Shown in pieces: positions 52,949 to 55,507 of a DNA stretch of 55,507 nucleotides. Source of the DNA: Phycisphaeraceae bacterium. Its GTDB lineage: Bacteria > Planctomycetota > Phycisphaerae > Phycisphaerales > UBA1924. Each line of letters opens with the position of its first letter. The first letter of the stretch is position 1. The position numbers and the translations under genes are program-made. The notes below the pieces were generated by a model. It made no database searches, had not been told where the DNA came from, and was given only the letters and a program-made list of their open reading frames with translations. The stretch is taken from contig REDD01000144.1 in NCBI GenBank assembly GCA_007693725.1, positions 1 to 55,507 on the forward strand. The letters are read 5' to 3'.

Positions 52949-53710
52949 GTGAAACTGATCGTCGGGCTTGGAAATCCCGGTCCCCAGTACGAGCGCACCC
53001 GCCACAACGCGGGGTTCATGACGCTCGACCGGCTCGCGGCACGCCATGCGCCCGGCGCTGTCTCTCGTTCGCGTTTTCAGGGTCTCGCCATCGAGGCCCG
53101 TCTCTCTCCCAAGTCGCAAGCGTCCGGCTGGGCAAAGCCCGCTCCCTCACCCGAGCCCGCGACGGTCGAGGAAGACATCCGGCTTCTCCTGCTCAAGCCG
53201 ATGACCTACATGAACCGCTCGGGCTTCTCCGTCGTCGAAGCCGTCCACTACTACCGCATCGAGCCGCATCGCGATCTTCTCATCGTTGTCGATGAAGTCG
53301 CACTCGATGTCGGCGACATCCGCCTGCGTCCGAAGGGTTCTCCCGGCGGGCACAACGGCCTCGCCGACATCGAGCGGGCGCTCGCCACCGACAACTACCC
53401 GCGGCTCCGCATCGGCATCGGCCCCCGCGGCGTCATCCCGCAGGTCGACTATGTCCTCGGGCGTTTCACCGAGGAACAACTCCAGCCCCTCGACGACGCC
53501 CTCGAACGCTCCGCCGATGCCTGTGAAGTCTGGGCGCGCGAAGGCATCGACGCCGCGATGAACCGTTTCAACACGAAGCCCCGTCCGGACCCGGACACAA
53601 GCTCACAGGACAGCGCCCCGACGGGCGACTCCGACCAGAACCAGACATTGAACCAGTCAACATCGAACCAGCCGACACCGGCGCCCCGCCGAACCGTAGA
53701 AGGAAACTGA
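52949..53710 (+). CDS. pth: Peptidyl-tRNA hydrolase with insertion and tail
   Basis: A 253-residue Pth that recycles peptidyl-tRNA. It starts at a GTG. Catalytic motifs: LIVGLGNPGPQYERTRHNAGF near 3-23 (His20 region), LLKPMTYMNRSGFSV near 80, and KGSPGGHNGLADIERAL near 130 with Asp/Asn of the active site. Between them lies an insertion of about 25 residues (FQGLAIEARLSPKSQASGW with Pro-rich KPAPSPEPATVEED near 45-75), and the C-terminus adds about 45 low-complexity residues (RPDPDTSSQDSAPTGDSDQ). Both are outside the catalytic core. Standard Pth is about 190 residues. Confidence 0.94.
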   Translation: MKLIVGLGNPGPQYERTRHNAGFMTLDRLAARHAPGAVSRSRFQGLAIEARLSPKSQASGWAKPAPSPEPATVEEDIRLLLLKPMTYMNRSGFSVVEAVHYYRIEPHRDLLIVVDEVALDVGDIRLRPKGSPGGHNGLADIERALATDNYPRLRIGIGPRGVIPQVDYVLGRFTEEQLQPLDDALERSADACEVWAREGIDAAMNRFNTKPRPDPDTSSQDSAPTGDSDQNQTLNQSTSNQPTPAPRRTVEGN

Positions 53711-53712
53711 CC

Positions 53713-54147
53713 ATGGCAGAATCGAAGAATCGGAAGAACTATTACGAGGCGATGTTCCTCATCTCACCCAGCGTCGCGACTGACCTCGGTGGCGCGATCG
53801 AGCACATCCGCGAGATCCTCGGGCGCGGCGATGTCGAGCTCATCTCGCTCCGCAAGTGGGACGAGCGTCGCCTCGCCTACGAGATCCAGAAGAACAAGCG
53901 GGGTGTGTACATCCTCGCTTACTTCGCGGCCGACCCCTCCCGTCTCGCCCTGATCGAGCGTGCCTGCAATCTGTCTGAGCAGCTTCTACGCTCGCTCATC
54001 ATCCGCGCCGACCACCTCACGCTTGATGAGATGCAGGCCGCGGACGGTCAGGCCGAACTCGCCACCGAGATCGAACTCCGCAAGGCACGCATGGCCGAGG
54101 AGCGCGAAGCGGCCACATCACCCGCCGAGTCCTCTTCCGCCTCGTGA
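53713..54147 (+). CDS. rpsF: Ribosomal protein bS6
   Basis: A 144-residue S6. The core YYEAMFLISPSVATDLGGAI near residue 9-28 and KWDERRLAYEIQKNKRGVYIL near 50-70 are typical; the C-terminal 45 residues are charged, low complexity. AAGGAA is placed shortly upstream of the ATG. ssb follows 43 nt downstream. The usual third member, rpsR (S18), is absent from the operon. Confidence 0.94.
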   Translation: MAESKNRKNYYEAMFLISPSVATDLGGAIEHIREILGRGDVELISLRKWDERRLAYEIQKNKRGVYILAYFAADPSRLALIERACNLSEQLLRSLIIRADHLTLDEMQAADGQAELATEIELRKARMAEEREAATSPAESSSAS

Positions 54148-54190
54148 ATCCAGATCACTCCACCCTCACTCCTGATCGGAGGCATCCCAC

Positions 54191-54661
54191 ATGGCCGGAA
54201 ACTACAACAAGGTCCTGCTGCTCGGGAACCTCACCCGCGACATCGAGCTGCGTTATCTCCCGAATACGAACACTCCCGTCGCCAAGATCGGCCTCGCGGT
54301 GAACCGTCGTTTCAAGACTTCCACCGGGGAGCAGCGCGAGGAGACGACCTTCGTCGATTGCGAAGCCATGGGCCGCACCGCCGAGGTCATGAGCCAGTAC
54401 CTCCAGAAGGGCCGTCCGGTCTTCATCGAGGGGCGGCTCAAACTCGATCAGTGGGAAGACAAGCAGACCGGCCAGAAGCGGTCCAAGCTCCTCGTCTTCG
54501 TCGAGGGGTTCCAGTTCGTCGATTCCGGCGGGGGTCAATCCGGAGGTGGGGGCGGAGGCGCCGGTGGCGGCGGAGCACGCCGCGGCGCCTATGCTGGCGG
54601 CCCGGCACGAAGCAGTGCCGAAGCCCACGAGCCCATCGACGAGGATGACATCCCGTTCTGA
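54191..54661 (+). CDS. ssb: Single-stranded DNA-binding protein
   Basis: A 156-residue SSB. The OB domain runs about 1-112 with NYNKVLLLGNLTRDIELRYL at 4-23, KIGLAVNRRFKT near 36-47, TFVDCEAMGRTAEVMSQYL near 57, and FIEGRLKLDQWEDKQTGQKR near 82. It is followed by a Gly-rich linker (near 120-140) and the acidic tip EPIDEDDIPF, which binds partner proteins such as RecO, PriA and Exo I. Placed between rpsF and rplI. Confidence 0.96.
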   Translation: MAGNYNKVLLLGNLTRDIELRYLPNTNTPVAKIGLAVNRRFKTSTGEQREETTFVDCEAMGRTAEVMSQYLQKGRPVFIEGRLKLDQWEDKQTGQKRSKLLVFVEGFQFVDSGGGQSGGGGGGAGGGGARRGAYAGGPARSSAEAHEPIDEDDIPF

Positions 54662-54763
54662 TCCGGTCCGCCGTCCGTTTCGGCGGCCGATCCATCGTTG
54701 GGGTCCGCACGGTGCGGGCTCCTCAACTTACAGCGCCCACCGGCGCGAAAGGACAGCGAAACC

Positions 54764-55339
54764 ATGCCAAAGACACTGCAACTCCTGCTCACCGAGAATG
54801 TCGAGAACCTCGGCATCGTCGGCGATGTCGTGAAGGTCCGTTCCGGCTTTGCCCGCAACTACCTCCTCCCCCGCGAGCTCGCCACCGAGCCGAGCGAGGA
54901 AAAGGTCCAGGCCCTCGCGGCGCGCAGAGCCGATGCCGAGCGTCAGCTCGTTGAACTCCGCAAGCAGCGCGAGGGAATGATCAGCAAGCTCGACAACTAC
55001 GAACTCACCCTCCAGCGTGCCTGCAACGATCAGGGCCTTCTCTACGGCTCAGTCACCCAGCACGACATCGCCCTTGCGCTCCGAGCCGCAGGCTTCGATG
55101 TTCGCGACCGTGATGTGCGATTGGGGCAGACCATCAAGCGGATCGACTCCTACGAGATCACCGTGAAGCCCGAGTCCGATCTCGAAGCGTCCATCAAGCT
55201 CTGGGTCGTCGCGGATCGCAAGCTCGAGTCCGTCGACGATCGCGAGGAGATGGAGTTCGACGCGGAAGGCGAACTTGTCGAGAATCAGCCGGAGCCCGCC
55301 GCCGAAGCAGAGGCGGAAGCAAAGCCGACCGAAGCCTGA
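54764..55339 (+). CDS. rplI: Ribosomal protein bL9
   Basis: A 191-residue L9. The N-terminal domain QLLLTENVENLGIVGDVVKVRSGFARNYLLPRELA (cited in part) near residues 6-40 is the rRNA-binding fold; the long central helix follows near 45-80 and the C-terminal domain near 85-160. A final 25 residues are Glu/Ala-rich (EPAAEAEAEAKPTEA). AAAGGA is seen upstream of the ATG at 54764. A strong terminator follows, ending the translation operon. Confidence 0.95.
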   Translation: MPKTLQLLLTENVENLGIVGDVVKVRSGFARNYLLPRELATEPSEEKVQALAARRADAERQLVELRKQREGMISKLDNYELTLQRACNDQGLLYGSVTQHDIALALRAAGFDVRDRDVRLGQTIKRIDSYEITVKPESDLEASIKLWVVADRKLESVDDREEMEFDAEGELVENQPEPAAEAEAEAKPTEA

Positions 55340-55369
55340 TCCATCTCAATGATGTTCGATCACACGATC

Positions 55370-55402
55370 AAAACGGGCCGTCGAGGCCCGTTTTTTTTTT
55401 TT
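55370..55402 (+). terminator. Strong Rho-independent terminator after rplI
   Basis: Stem AACGGGCC (55372-55379) pairs with GGCCCGTT (55385-55392) over a 5-nt loop and is followed by a run of T to 55402 (12 Ts in all). It ends the glmU-like/prs/rplY/pth/rpsF/ssb/rplI transcript. Confidence 0.95.
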
Positions 55403-55429
55403 CATGCGCCGGCGAGATCCTCACGCCGA

Positions 55430-55507
55430 CTATCGGTTGCCGGCTTGCAGCGACGGGTTGAACCGAGCGACCAGATCCACCTGGTTGTCCCCTGTCCTGA
55501 ATCCGAA
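55430..55507 (-). CDS. C-terminal end of a protein, cut by the right edge
   Basis: On the minus strand an open frame enters from the right edge and ends at TAG (55430-55432), encoding FGFRTGDNQVDLVARFNPS and a few more residues. Only 25 residues are visible. The alternating pattern ending in a basic residue fits a beta-strand-rich outer-membrane or secreted protein, but that is weak. It converges with rplI across the terminator. Confidence 0.4.
   Translation of the reverse strand, partial: FGFRTGDNQVDLVARFNPSLQAGNR

Overview
The window is high-GC bacterial chromosome, dense with housekeeping genes. It most resembles a planctomycete of the Phycisphaerae type. This is inference from a secreted protein ending in a PTPGA / hydrophobic / RRRR sorting tail, the style of the intergenic hairpin repeats, and a complete mreBCD cluster beside bacterial-type translation genes. 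No 16S rRNA or other decisive marker is present. I see no phage, insertion sequence, CRISPR array or plasmid module.

Layout. 0-6 kb: a PhnD-like lipoprotein, a WalJ-like metallo-hydrolase, typA, lysC and a PPC-like secreted protein with a terminator. 6-19.6 kb: proS, two separate short hicB-hicA modules, pcm, a sulfotransferase, a queuosine-precursor transporter with a HIT protein, mutL, an MFS transporter, a Ycf46-like AAA ATPase, an FkbM methyltransferase and sthA. 19.9-24.3 kb: sucA-sucB, divergent from sthA. 24.3-37.1 kb, all on the minus strand: a DUF486 protein, a low-molecular-weight phosphatase, phhA coupled to a VOC protein, an extended mre cluster (TM/coiled-coil protein, one-TM protein, mreB, mreC, mreD, 44-residue membrane protein), then a tightly coupled operon of catalytically dead histidine-phosphatase homologue, accD, lnt and a HEAT-repeat lipoprotein, preceded by rpe and a class-I glutamine amidotransferase. 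37.1-44.8 kb: thrC, guaB, a RidA-like gene and DUF429 on plus; rsgA, ychF, aat and gmhA on minus. 45-50 kb: tRNA-Lys, a SNF2 helicase with its SWIM zinc-finger partner, and dps. 50-55.4 kb: tRNA-Gln, a one-domain GlmU-like nucleotidyltransferase, prs, rplY, pth, rpsF, ssb and rplI, ending in a strong terminator. A minus-strand gene runs off the right edge.

Functional groupings: the 2-oxoglutarate dehydrogenase E1/E2 pair faces a soluble transhydrogenase; the mre cluster builds the rod-shape and wall scaffold; accD and lnt connect fatty-acid supply with lipoprotein maturation; the last block is a translation and nucleotide-supply operon with single-strand-binding protein in place of the usual S18 neighbour.

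The points most worth following are the pseudo-phosphatase coupled to accD, the MreC-shaped extra protein upstream of mreB, the SNF2 gene that lacks a normal start codon and abuts a tRNA, a 270-nt apparent leader or ncRNA before tRNA-Gln, twin hairpins with GGA loops at 1.2 kb, and abrupt reversals of GC skew that do not follow gene orientation. All functional assignments are from reading motifs; no database search was possible.
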